From: Chitinophagaceae bacterium
Lineage (GTDB): Bacteria > Bacteroidota > Bacteroidia > Chitinophagales > Chitinophagaceae
NCBI GenBank assembly: GCA_019747455.1
Contig: JAIEQT010000221.1
Coordinates: forward strand, 1-5,290
Direction: 5' to 3'
Length of the DNA stretch: 5,290 bases
Positions 1 to 5,290 of the stretch are shown here, in pieces. The position numbers and the translations under genes were made by a program. Numbering within the stretch: position 1 is the first letter of the stretch; each line of letters begins with the position of its first letter. A model generated the notes under the pieces. That model was not told the origin of the DNA and ran no database searches. It was given only the letters and a program-made list of their open reading frames with translations.

Positions 1-1132
1 ACATCCATAAGCGATAATTATTTTTCCATTCTACCTCTTGCTCTGTTCCCCAGTTATGCCAATAAGAACCATGGGATACTCTGCTTGGTTCATAAAATTT
101 CCAAAGCGAGGGCAGGGTATAATCTTCATGCCATTCCGCTCTTCGGGCTCTCATCAAATCTCTATTGGCATCATAAATATTGAAAGTAGGATCTAAGGTA
201 AAATCGAGTGCAATCAATTCATTCATTACTTTGTTCCAGTGCTCGCTATAGGGAGCTGCGGCTTGTTTCCAAAGTTTACCGGCCTCTTCAAAACGATCTT
301 GTTCATTGTTATAATTATAAGTGGCAGGGTACTGTTGAATTGTTTTGTCTGTGAATAGCGCTTCGGGTAATCCATACCAATGCTCCATACTAGTTAATCC
401 CGATCTCGCAGAATTCAACACATTCCATCTCGCTACATCCATTTGCGCGTGATGGCAAGCGGAACGTAATCCTAATTTTTTATTTTCTCTGAGGGCGGCA
501 TCCATCACTTCCGGTGAGGCACCAAAAAATTTAATTCCATCAGCCCCTTTTTTTGCATTTTCATTTACCCAGGCTCGTGCAGCTTCAGCAGTGTTGATGG
601 GTGTTTTAGAACCTTGTCCGAATGCTGTATAGGCATAAATTCTCGGTGCTGTAATCGTATTAGCAGCACTCTTTTTTTTATGATCGAGCACCCAATCCAA
701 CCCATTACCGCAAGATGGATCGCGTATCGTGGTAATGCCATGAGCCATCCATAATTTAAAAACATATTCCGCAGGGGTTCCTTGTTCTTTACCCCCAATA
801 TGTCCGTGCATGTCTATTAAACCGGGTAATACATACATGCCTTCACAATTGAGTTCTTTGCCATTTGGCTTTAACACCGGGCGGCGTTGTGCATTAATGG
901 GCATACCCGGATTACCAACAGTACTAATTTGTACAATTCGATTATTTTCAATTACAATATCTACCGGTCCATTAGGAGGGGCGCCGGTACCATTAATTAA
1001 GGTAACACCACGGATAATGAGTTGTGTATAAGGACCGTCACCTTCTTTTTTTTCAGGTGAAGGTTGAATTTGAGCCTGCGATGAAAATATAGCAGTAAAA
1101 CAAAAAATAGTTAATAATCTTTTCCTAAGCAT
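1..1132 (-). CDS. Secreted metal-dependent amidohydrolase (imidazolonepropionase / Xaa-Pro dipeptidase-like), 3' end outside window
   Basis: The frame is open for 377 codons from an ATG at 1132-1130 to the left edge, so the C-terminus is missing. Residues 1-20 look like a signal peptide: a basic MLRKR start, a hydrophobic stretch, then SSQA|Q, with no lipobox cysteine. The mature protein is therefore probably exported to the periplasm. Amidohydrolase-superfamily marks follow in order: a small N-terminal beta domain (about 35-100), PGLIDMHGH with the H109-x-H111 metal pair, GITTIRDP (132-139), GADGIKFF with K201 at the usual carboxylated-lysine position, the CHH pair at 226-228, and the MEH motif with H251. 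The later metal-binding Asp expected in the family would lie outside the window. Known family members hydrolyse C-N bonds in cyclic amides or prolyl dipeptides; the substrate here cannot be read from the sequence. The gene starts 5 bp after the futalosine hydrolase stop, without a visible Shine-Dalgarno site, so co-transcription and translational coupling are likely. Confidence 0.88.
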   Translation of the reverse strand, partial: MLRKRLLTIFCFTAIFSSQAQIQPSPEKKEGDGPYTQLIIRGVTLINGTGAPPNGPVDIVIENNRIVQISTVGNPGMPINAQRRPVLKPNGKELNCEGMYVLPGLIDMHGHIGGKEQGTPAEYVFKLWMAHGITTIRDPSCGNGLDWVLDHKKKSAANTITAPRIYAYTAFGQGSKTPINTAEAARAWVNENAKKGADGIKFFGASPEVMDAALRENKKLGLRSACHHAQMDVARWNVLNSARSGLTSMEHWYGLPEALFTDKTIQQYPATYNYNNEQDRFEEAGKLWKQAAAPYSEHWNKVMNELIALDFTLDPTFNIYDANRDLMRARRAEWHEDYTLPSLWKFYEPSRVSHGSYWHNWGTEQEVEWKNNYRLWM

Positions 1133-1137
1133 AGCAG

Positions 1138-1806
1138 TTATTTTAGCGTATATAATTTATCCAGATAAGCCAGTATGGTTTTATTTACATTATTAATAGC
1201 CATTTTAATATCCCATTTTGTTTTATCTCTTTCGCCTACTTCATTCGAAATAGTTCTTACTTGTAAAAAAGGGATGGCGAATTCTCTACATACATAATGC
1301 AGAGCGGCTCCTTCCATCGATTCGATATCGGGATGATATTTTTTGGTGATCGTTTTGATTCTTTTTTCACCGGTAGTAATTTGGTTAACCGAAATACCCA
1401 CTACTTCCGGGAGTTTTAGTAGGTTGTATTCCTTCAGCCAGGGGTTGGGTAATTTCTTTTTTTCAAAAGGGGGATAATTGGATTTTTCCAATTTCAGGTC
1501 AAAGATATCTTTCCAGTTTTTTTGTTCTTCCACGCCCATATCTGCCATTATTTCTTCTCGCACAACCACCGTTTTGCCGATAGGTATTTTGGGGTTAAAT
1601 GAGCCGGCAATCCCCGCCTGTAAAATCAAATCGGGTTTTTCCTCGTATATTAACCTAGTTAGGGATACGGCACTGGAGAGCATACCAACACCTGATTGGT
1701 AAAATTGCACTTTTAAGCGCTTACTATCGTTGCTATATAGATCTTTGAGGTGAACAAAAGCCGGCATCCATTCTCCGGTTGTAGCTGCTGTAATGACTAC
1801 TCTCAT
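1138..1806 (-). CDS. mqnB: Futalosine hydrolase (menaquinone biosynthesis)
   Basis: This 222-residue protein belongs to the MTAN/PNP nucleoside phosphorylase superfamily and is expected to cleave futalosine to dehypoxanthine futalosine plus hypoxanthine in the cytoplasm, a step of the futalosine route to menaquinone. Visible marks are E12 near the N-terminus (position of the catalytic Glu of MTAN), SGVGM (38-42), QAGIAGSF (63-70), TTGEKRI (144-150), ESMEGAA (162-168, ribose-binding Met-Glu), and RTISNEVGERD (184-194). In MTAN/SAH nucleosidases the last motif normally carries an Asp after 'IS'; the Asn188 version followed by VGxRD is what I recall from futalosine hydrolases, which is why I prefer mqnB to mtnN. 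The length fits the family. The ATG has no Shine-Dalgarno site, as is common in Bacteroidota. No other mqn gene is in the window. An MTAN-like nucleosidase of other specificity is the main alternative. Confidence 0.85.
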   Translation of the reverse strand: MRVVITAATTGEWMPAFVHLKDLYSNDSKRLKVQFYQSGVGMLSSAVSLTRLIYEEKPDLILQAGIAGSFNPKIPIGKTVVVREEIMADMGVEEQKNWKDIFDLKLEKSNYPPFEKKKLPNPWLKEYNLLKLPEVVGISVNQITTGEKRIKTITKKYHPDIESMEGAALHYVCREFAIPFLQVRTISNEVGERDKTKWDIKMAINNVNKTILAYLDKLYTLK

Positions 1807-1849
1807 AAGTGTAAAGTTGATGAAAAAGCACCAACTTTCGTCATTTTCG

Positions 1850-1857
1850 TACCTTTG
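1850..1857 (+). promoter_or_regulatory. Probable Bacteroidota -7 promoter element (TACCTTTG) for the first PTPS gene
   Basis: TACCTTTG matches the TAnnTTTG -7 consensus of the Bacteroidota primary sigma factor and lies 20 bp before the ATG at 1878, implying a short leader of roughly 12-16 nt. No good TTTG -33 box is seen at the usual distance upstream. Two copies of TTTCGT (1836-1841 and 1845-1850), 9 bp apart, sit just before it. I found no equally clear element for the divergent mqnB gene on the other strand of this 71-bp region. Confidence 0.5.
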
Positions 1858-1865
1858 CTGAAAAC

Positions 1866-1872
1866 GAAGGAA
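1866..1872 (+). promoter_or_regulatory. Ribosome binding site supporting the first PTPS start
   Basis: GAAGGAA is a good Shine-Dalgarno-like purine stretch ending 5 bp before the ATG at 1878. It is the best ribosome binding site in the window and fixes the start of the first PTPS gene. It also fits with the TACCTTTG element upstream. Confidence 0.55.
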
Positions 1873-1877
1873 CTGGG

Positions 1878-2285
1878 ATGGTATATTTAACTCGACAGGA
1901 ACATTTTAATGCCGCACATAAACTTTATAACCCCAATTGGAGTAAAGAGCAGAATGAGGCTGTTTTCGGGCCCTGTGCCAATGAAAACTGGCATGGGCAC
2001 AATTATGATCTTTTTGTTACGGTTAAGGGCAATCCTAACCCGGATACTGGATTCTTATTTGATGTTAAAGTGTTGAGTAAACTGATAAAAATACACGTTA
2101 CCGACCATTTAGATCATAAAAACCTGAATATTGATGTACCTTTCATGTCGGGTAAAATGTGCAGTACTGAAAATCTGGCAATTGCTATTTGGAATCAATT
2201 GGCACCACATTTGCCGGTAGAAGTTAAGTTACATTGTATCAAACTCTATGAAACACCTCGGATATATGTGGAATATTTTGGGTAA
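1878..2285 (+). CDS. 6-pyruvoyl-tetrahydropterin synthase / QueD-family protein, copy 1
   Basis: This 135-residue protein is a complete PTPS-fold enzyme (T-fold, usually 120-150 residues). The zinc ligands are visible as H14 in FNAAH and H39/H41 in WHGHNY. The catalytic cysteine is C33, spaced C-x5-H-G-H as in animal-type PTPS. The other catalytic residues are D79-H80 in LDHKNLN and E125 in YET. The substrate would be 7,8-dihydroneopterin triphosphate, the product of FolE, which is encoded 0.55 kb downstream. The product would be 6-pyruvoyl-tetrahydropterin (cofactor route) or 6-carboxy-tetrahydropterin (queuosine route). Motifs alone do not separate these, so no symbol is given. Because the Cys is kept, it is not the PTPS-III type that bypasses FolB with a Glu at this site. 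It has its own probable promoter and ribosome binding site, and is about half identical, by eye, to the second copy. Confidence 0.9.
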   Translation: MVYLTRQEHFNAAHKLYNPNWSKEQNEAVFGPCANENWHGHNYDLFVTVKGNPNPDTGFLFDVKVLSKLIKIHVTDHLDHKNLNIDVPFMSGKMCSTENLAIAIWNQLAPHLPVEVKLHCIKLYETPRIYVEYFG

Positions 2286-2328
2286 TTTCGATAGTTCATT
2301 AGGATGGGAATCATGAAGTTTAAGTTAA

Positions 2329-2360
2329 TTGTTTAGTAATTTTTATAAATTATTAAACAA
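2329..2360. terminator. Long AT-rich inverted repeat between the two PTPS genes (possible terminator or operator)
   Basis: Arms at 2329-2342 (TTGTTTAGTAATTT) and 2347-2360 (AAATTATTAAACAA) are complementary over 14 bp. The single mismatch (G2336) would be a G-U wobble in RNA, and the loop is 4 nt (TTAT). The repeat begins 43 bp after the stop of the first PTPS gene and ends 99 bp before the ATG of the second. The stem is almost all A-T and is not followed by a clean T-run, so it would be a weak intrinsic terminator; a palindromic protein-binding site is an equal alternative. The rest of the 174-bp spacer (2286-2459) holds no gene and no convincing TAnnTTTG element. Confidence 0.4.
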
Positions 2361-2459
2361 AATAATTTAATCTCCGTTATATAAGAATTAGTTGGCCACT
2401 TGATCAGCACACTTCTGAAACAGTTCCAACGGAAGCATTTTCACGTTTATTATTGCTAC

Positions 2460-2876
2460 ATGCACGAAAAAAGGGTTACAGTATTTAGGAAAGAGCATTT
2501 TAATGCAGCTCACCGGCTACATAATCCTAATTTGGCAGATGAGCAGAACAAGTCTGTTTTTGGATTATGCAATAATGCTAATTATCATGGACATAATTAC
2601 GAACTAATTATCCAAGTAACCGGCAATATTGATCCTGAAACCGGATATGTAATAGACATGAAACAGTTGAGCGATCTTGTAAAAGAAAAAGTATTATTAA
2701 AATTTGATCATAAAAATTTGAACCTTGATACGGTTGAATTCAAAGCCTTAAACCCAACTGCGGAAAATATTGCAGTGGTGATTTATGATTTGCTGCGGGC
2801 TGAATTGGATCAGGCTCTTGATTTAAAAATAAGGTTATATGAAACAGAAAGAAACTTTGTTGAATATCCGGCTTAA
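2460..2876 (+). CDS. 6-pyruvoyl-tetrahydropterin synthase / QueD-family protein, copy 2
   Basis: Read from the ATG at 2460, this is a 138-residue PTPS-fold enzyme with all key residues: H18 in FNAAH, C37, H43 and H45 in the C-x5-HGHNY motif, D83-H84 in FDHKNLN, and E128 in YET. The frame can be extended to a TTG at 2400, but the extra 20 residues have no counterpart in copy 1 and the family starts right at this methionine, so 2460 is preferred; no strong ribosome binding site is seen at either. It should act on FolE's product, 7,8-dihydroneopterin triphosphate. Its last 38 bp overlap the start of folE, which ties the two enzymes together physically and probably translationally. It differs from copy 1 mainly in the middle (about 66-98) and just before the YET motif, where it is longer by a few residues. 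That could mean different products, but this is not shown. Confidence 0.9.
   Translation: MHEKRVTVFRKEHFNAAHRLHNPNLADEQNKSVFGLCNNANYHGHNYELIIQVTGNIDPETGYVIDMKQLSDLVKEKVLLKFDHKNLNLDTVEFKALNPTAENIAVVIYDLLRAELDQALDLKIRLYETERNFVEYPA
2831..2834 (+). promoter_or_regulatory. Short ribosome binding site for folE inside the second PTPS gene
   Basis: AAGG lies 4 bp before the ATG at 2839, within the 3' end of the second PTPS gene. It is short, but it supports the upstream, overlapping folE start over the next in-frame ATG at 2956, which would remove 39 residues. Confidence 0.35.
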
Positions 2877-3558
2877 CGGAGATAAGATAGAATTAAGCGA
2901 CACTTTGATAGATGAGATCGGGGATAATCATATCAGCACATCGGTAGATACGCCAATGCGGGCAGATGCATTTGATAAATCAGAAGAAGAAAAATTAGCT
3001 ATCATCCAAGATCATTTTAAAGCCATCATGGAAACCTTGGGTTTAGACTTAACAGATGACAGTTTGAAGGGTACGCCCAAACGTGTGGCTAAGATGTACG
3101 TGAAAGAAATTTTTAGCGGATTGAACCCTGCTAATAAACCTGTGATGGCATTGTTCGATAATAAGTATAAGTATAATGAGATGTTGGTAGAAAAGAATAT
3201 TTCATTCTACAGTAACTGTGAACACCATTTTGTACCTATTATGGGGAAAGCGCATGTAGCTTATATCAGCAATGGTAAAGTAATTGGTTTAAGTAAGCTT
3301 AATAGGTTGGTAGAATATTTTGCTAAACGTCCGCAAGTACAAGAGCGCCTCACTATGCAAATAGGAAAAGAGCTGCAACAAATATTAGGTACAGAAGATG
3401 TAGCTATTGTAATTGATGCTAAACATCTTTGTGTGGCCAGTAGAGGAGTAGAGGATGATACCTCTTCTACGGTTACTGCTTTTTATGGTGGTAAGTTCAA
3501 GGAAGAAAAAGTAAAAGACGAGTTTTTGCGTTATCTTGAGCTGAAAACTGAGTTTTAG
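2839..3558 (+). CDS. folE: GTP cyclohydrolase I (type IA)
   Basis: FolE converts GTP to 7,8-dihydroneopterin triphosphate plus formate, the entry step to folate, tetrahydropterins and 7-deazapurines; it acts in the cytoplasm as a homodecamer in known members. The 239-residue protein has an N-terminal extension (about 1-50) and then the catalytic domain. The zinc site is C127 and H130 in NCEHH, plus C198 in KHLCVASRG, with H129 and H196 as the other conserved histidines. AKRPQVQERLT (162-172) matches the second family signature, and GLSKLNR (150-156) is also conserved. The intact Cys/His set marks the zinc-dependent FolE1 type. The chosen start overlaps the previous gene by 38 bp; the extension DNHISTSVDTPMRADAF resembles those of Bacteroidota FolE proteins as I recall them, which supports it. 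The stop is followed at once by the fabD ATG. The neighbouring PTPS genes use its product. Confidence 0.95.
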   Translation: MKQKETLLNIRLNGDKIELSDTLIDEIGDNHISTSVDTPMRADAFDKSEEEKLAIIQDHFKAIMETLGLDLTDDSLKGTPKRVAKMYVKEIFSGLNPANKPVMALFDNKYKYNEMLVEKNISFYSNCEHHFVPIMGKAHVAYISNGKVIGLSKLNRLVEYFAKRPQVQERLTMQIGKELQQILGTEDVAIVIDAKHLCVASRGVEDDTSSTVTAFYGGKFKEEKVKDEFLRYLELKTEF

Positions 3559-4455
3559 ATGTCGTCAATCGCATACGTATTCCCCGGACAAGGAGCGCAG
3601 TTCTCCGGCATGGGTAAAAATTTATATGAGTCTAGTACCCTGGCCAAATCACTTTTTGAATCGGCTAATGAAATTTTAGGTTTTCGCATCAGCGATATTA
3701 TGTTTACCGGTACGGATGAAGCATTAAAGCAAACAGATATTACCCAGCCGGCTGTTTTCATTCATTCGGTAGTAGCATACCATACGCTTGATAATCCTAG
3801 TCCGGCAATGGTTGCAGGGCATTCTTTAGGAGAGTTTTCTGCATTAGTGGCTAACAAAACACTTTCTTTTGAAGATGCTTTGAAGCTTGTAAGTATACGT
3901 GCTAAAGCTATGCAGAAAGCATGTGAGCAAAACCCTTCTACTATGGCTGCGGTTTTGAACTTAGCAGATGATGTAGTTGAAAATATTTGTAAACAAGTTC
4001 AAGATGAAACAGGAGAGATTGTAGTAGCGGCAAATTATAATTGTCCGGGACAATTAGTAATAAGCGGAACGATAAAAGGGATTGATATAGCTTGCATTAA
4101 GATGAAAGAAGCAGGTGCTAAAAGAGCTTTGGTATTGCCTGTTGGTGGCGCTTTTCATTCGCCGCTCATGGCCCTTGCTAAAGAAGAACTTGCTGCGGCT
4201 ATTGCTGCCACTCATTTTAACACACCTACTTGCGGAGTATATCAAAATGTGGTTGCCAAAGCAGTAATTGATCCTGCAGCCATCAAACAAAATCTAATTG
4301 ATCAGTTAACAGGTGCTGTTAAATGGACGCAATGCGTACAAGCTATGGTAGCAGATGGTGCTACTAGTTTTGTGGAGTGTGGACCTGGAAAAGTACTACA
4401 GGGATTAGTAGGAAAGATCGCAGGATCTGGGGTATCGTTAAGTGGCGTTAGCTGA
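3559..4455 (+). CDS. fabD: Malonyl-CoA:ACP transacylase
   Basis: FabD moves the malonyl group from CoA to acyl carrier protein, supplying the extender unit for type II fatty acid synthesis in the cytoplasm. The 298-residue length is normal for a free-standing enzyme. Motifs in order are FPGQGAQ (8-14, with the oxyanion-hole Gln11), GHSLGE (87-92, nucleophile Ser89), SIRAKAMQ with Arg114 that binds the malonyl carboxylate, NCPGQLVISG (161-170), and GGAFHS with catalytic His200. The start directly after the folE TAG has no Shine-Dalgarno site of its own, so translation probably depends on ribosomes finishing folE. No other fab or acp gene is in the window. Its stop touches the stop of the convergent GH5 gene, leaving no room for a terminator between them. 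Confidence 0.95.
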   Translation: MSSIAYVFPGQGAQFSGMGKNLYESSTLAKSLFESANEILGFRISDIMFTGTDEALKQTDITQPAVFIHSVVAYHTLDNPSPAMVAGHSLGEFSALVANKTLSFEDALKLVSIRAKAMQKACEQNPSTMAAVLNLADDVVENICKQVQDETGEIVVAANYNCPGQLVISGTIKGIDIACIKMKEAGAKRALVLPVGGAFHSPLMALAKEELAAAIAATHFNTPTCGVYQNVVAKAVIDPAAIKQNLIDQLTGAVKWTQCVQAMVADGATSFVECGPGKVLQGLVGKIAGSGVSLSGVS

Positions 4456-5265
4456 TTATTGCAAACCTAAAGCTGTTATAATTGGGTTGTTCCAGGCTGG
4501 TATACCGCTTCTTGTACTTGTAGGATATTCGGCAATACCAAAACCTTCATCATACTCCCAAACAGCCCACCCCATTTTATATTTTACGAGGGTATTGCGA
4601 ACATCTTGGTGATATTTCAATCTACTATCAGCGGGTGCATACACTCTGTATACGCCAAATTCATTACAAATAACTGGTACGTTTTTATTTAAGCCCCAGT
4701 TGTAAACATAGCGTATGGCATAGTTGATAGAATCACTATTATATTTTTGTCCACCGTACCAATTCAATAAATTTTTGATATCGGTGGGTGTAGTAGTTGT
4801 AATCAAAGCACTTACATTTTGCGGGTTAGCCGGGTAAGGTACATTTCTCAAATTACTGTAGGGAGGTCCCGACCAATCGGCACCCTGGTGGGTGAAAATA
4901 TAAGGGTCATAAAAATGAAAATTGTAAACAATATTTTTACTGTTATAGGGTTGTATGAAAGTAAGATCGTACCAACTATTCCAATTTTCTGCGCCGGCTA
5001 CAATATAATGATCAGGTGCCGACTCTCGAATGGATTGAATTATCTGTCCTTGAAATGGCATCCACCAATTTTTATCGATTCCGGCTACAGCCTGTGCAGC
5101 GCCTACATGCGGCTCATTCCACACTTCAAAAAAAACTTGTGTAGTATCGTATTTCTTAAAATAGGTAGCCAGGTTTTTCCAGAAAAGGCGAAAGCTGCTA
5201 CGGGTGGTTGGTTCTGTTGTAAGCTCCCCATTTTTAGTACAGTTTAAAAGTAGAATATTTTCTTT
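4456..5265 (-). CDS. Glycoside hydrolase family 5 (cellulase-type) protein, N-terminally truncated
   Basis: The frame is clearly that of a GH5 retaining beta-glycosidase. It has FFEVWNEP with the acid/base Glu (codon 5115-5113), YNFHFYDPY in the sixth strand, VICNEFGVYR with the nucleophile Glu (codon 4662-4660), and WAVWEYDEGFG with the active-site Trp near the C-terminus. Family-like sequence continues upstream of the only plausible start, a GTG at 5124, through FRLFWKNLATYF to about NGELTTEP (near 5225), yet there is no ATG in frame. The frame is closed at 5266-5268 and again at 5278-5280 and 5284-5286, and the other two frames are also stopped there. The first two or three beta/alpha units of the barrel and any signal peptide are therefore absent. 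It may be a decayed remnant, or the window edge may hold a frameshift or assembly fault. No C-terminal sorting domain or carbohydrate-binding module is seen. The substrate, probably a beta-glucan or beta-mannan, cannot be named. Confidence 0.75.
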   Translation of the reverse strand, partial: KENILLLNCTKNGELTTEPTTRSSFRLFWKNLATYFKKYDTTQVFFEVWNEPHVGAAQAVAGIDKNWWMPFQGQIIQSIRESAPDHYIVAGAENWNSWYDLTFIQPYNSKNIVYNFHFYDPYIFTHQGADWSGPPYSNLRNVPYPANPQNVSALITTTTPTDIKNLLNWYGGQKYNSDSINYAIRYVYNWGLNKNVPVICNEFGVYRVYAPADSRLKYHQDVRNTLVKYKMGWAVWEYDEGFGIAEYPTSTRSGIPAWNNPIITALGLQ

Positions 5266-5290
5266 TCATTCATTGATTTAGTTCTATCGG

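Noticed and set aside
672..681. An in-frame A_AAA_AAG slippery heptamer (reverse strand) in the amidohydrolase gene, which resembles the dnaX frameshift site.
   Set aside because: The -1 product would be a short truncated protein without the metal site, and I see no upstream Shine-Dalgarno stimulator or clear downstream stem. The main frame stays open to the window edge.
565..798. A 77-codon minus-strand frame overlapping the amidohydrolase gene.
   Set aside because: It is a shifted reading of the same strand; the amidohydrolase frame carries the HxH metal motif and runs through the entire region.
1046..1053. A run of eight T (A on the coding strand) near the start of the amidohydrolase gene, as a possible phase-variation tract.
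   Set aside because: Similar 8-base A/T runs occur elsewhere in the window (672-679, 5128-5135), as expected in AT-rich DNA, and the reading frame is intact across this one.
2304..2336. A 10-codon open frame after the first PTPS gene, ending inside the inverted repeat, as a possible leader peptide.
   Set aside because: It is very short, has no run of regulatory codons and only a weak upstream purine stretch; chance explains it.
2400..2459. A 20-residue N-terminal extension of the second PTPS from a TTG codon.
   Set aside because: It has no counterpart in copy 1 or in the usual family start, and no ribosome binding site; the ATG at 2460 fits better.
2286..2459. A possible pterin or preQ1 riboswitch before the second PTPS gene.
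   Set aside because: I could not fit the preQ1 class I pattern or a tetrahydrofolate-type fold to the spacer; only the simple AT-rich hairpin is visible.
4054..4290. A 78-codon frame on the minus strand inside fabD, and similar frames opposite mqnB, folE/fabD and the GH5 gene.
   Set aside because: They lie opposite clearly coding, motif-rich genes, and their translations show no recognisable domain.

Overview
The window looks like a chromosomal segment of a Bacteroidota bacterium, most likely Chitinophagaceae or a close relative. The evidence is the moderately AT-rich DNA, a TAnnTTTG-type -7 promoter element before a gene start, weak or absent Shine-Dalgarno sites at most genes, a secreted protein with the common 'A|Q' signal-peptidase junction, a futalosine hydrolase of the Bacteroidota type, and a FolE with a long N-terminal extension. 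The family-level placement is inferred from remembered protein families and was not computed.

Layout. Positions 1-1806 hold two genes on the minus strand, read right to left: a futalosine hydrolase (mqnB, menaquinone synthesis), then, 5 bp later, a secreted metal-dependent amidohydrolase whose 3' end runs off the left edge. A 71-bp divergent region (1807-1877) separates them from a plus-strand run. That run has two tandem paralogous 6-pyruvoyl-tetrahydropterin synthase (PTPS/QueD family) genes, then GTP cyclohydrolase I (folE) and malonyl-CoA:ACP transacylase (fabD). The first PTPS gene is set apart from the others by a 174-bp AT-rich spacer with a long inverted repeat. The second PTPS, folE and fabD are tightly packed: PTPS and folE overlap by 38 bp, and the fabD ATG directly follows the folE stop. 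On the right, a glycoside hydrolase family 5 (GH5) gene runs on the minus strand. Its stop codon abuts the fabD stop with no spacer, and its N-terminal part is missing: all three frames are closed just inside the right edge.

Function. FolE makes 7,8-dihydroneopterin triphosphate from GTP, and the two PTPS-family enzymes use exactly this product, so the pterin genes form a two-step module. It could serve tetrahydropterin cofactor synthesis or the queuosine/7-deazapurine branch; the window does not decide which. FabD (fatty-acid initiation) and the futalosine hydrolase are housekeeping neighbours. I see no mobile element, CRISPR array, tRNA or rRNA, and nothing that clearly amounts to a new biological system. 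The points most worth a second look are the paired PTPS paralogs, the inverted repeat between them, and the truncated GH5 gene that converges on fabD without a spacer.
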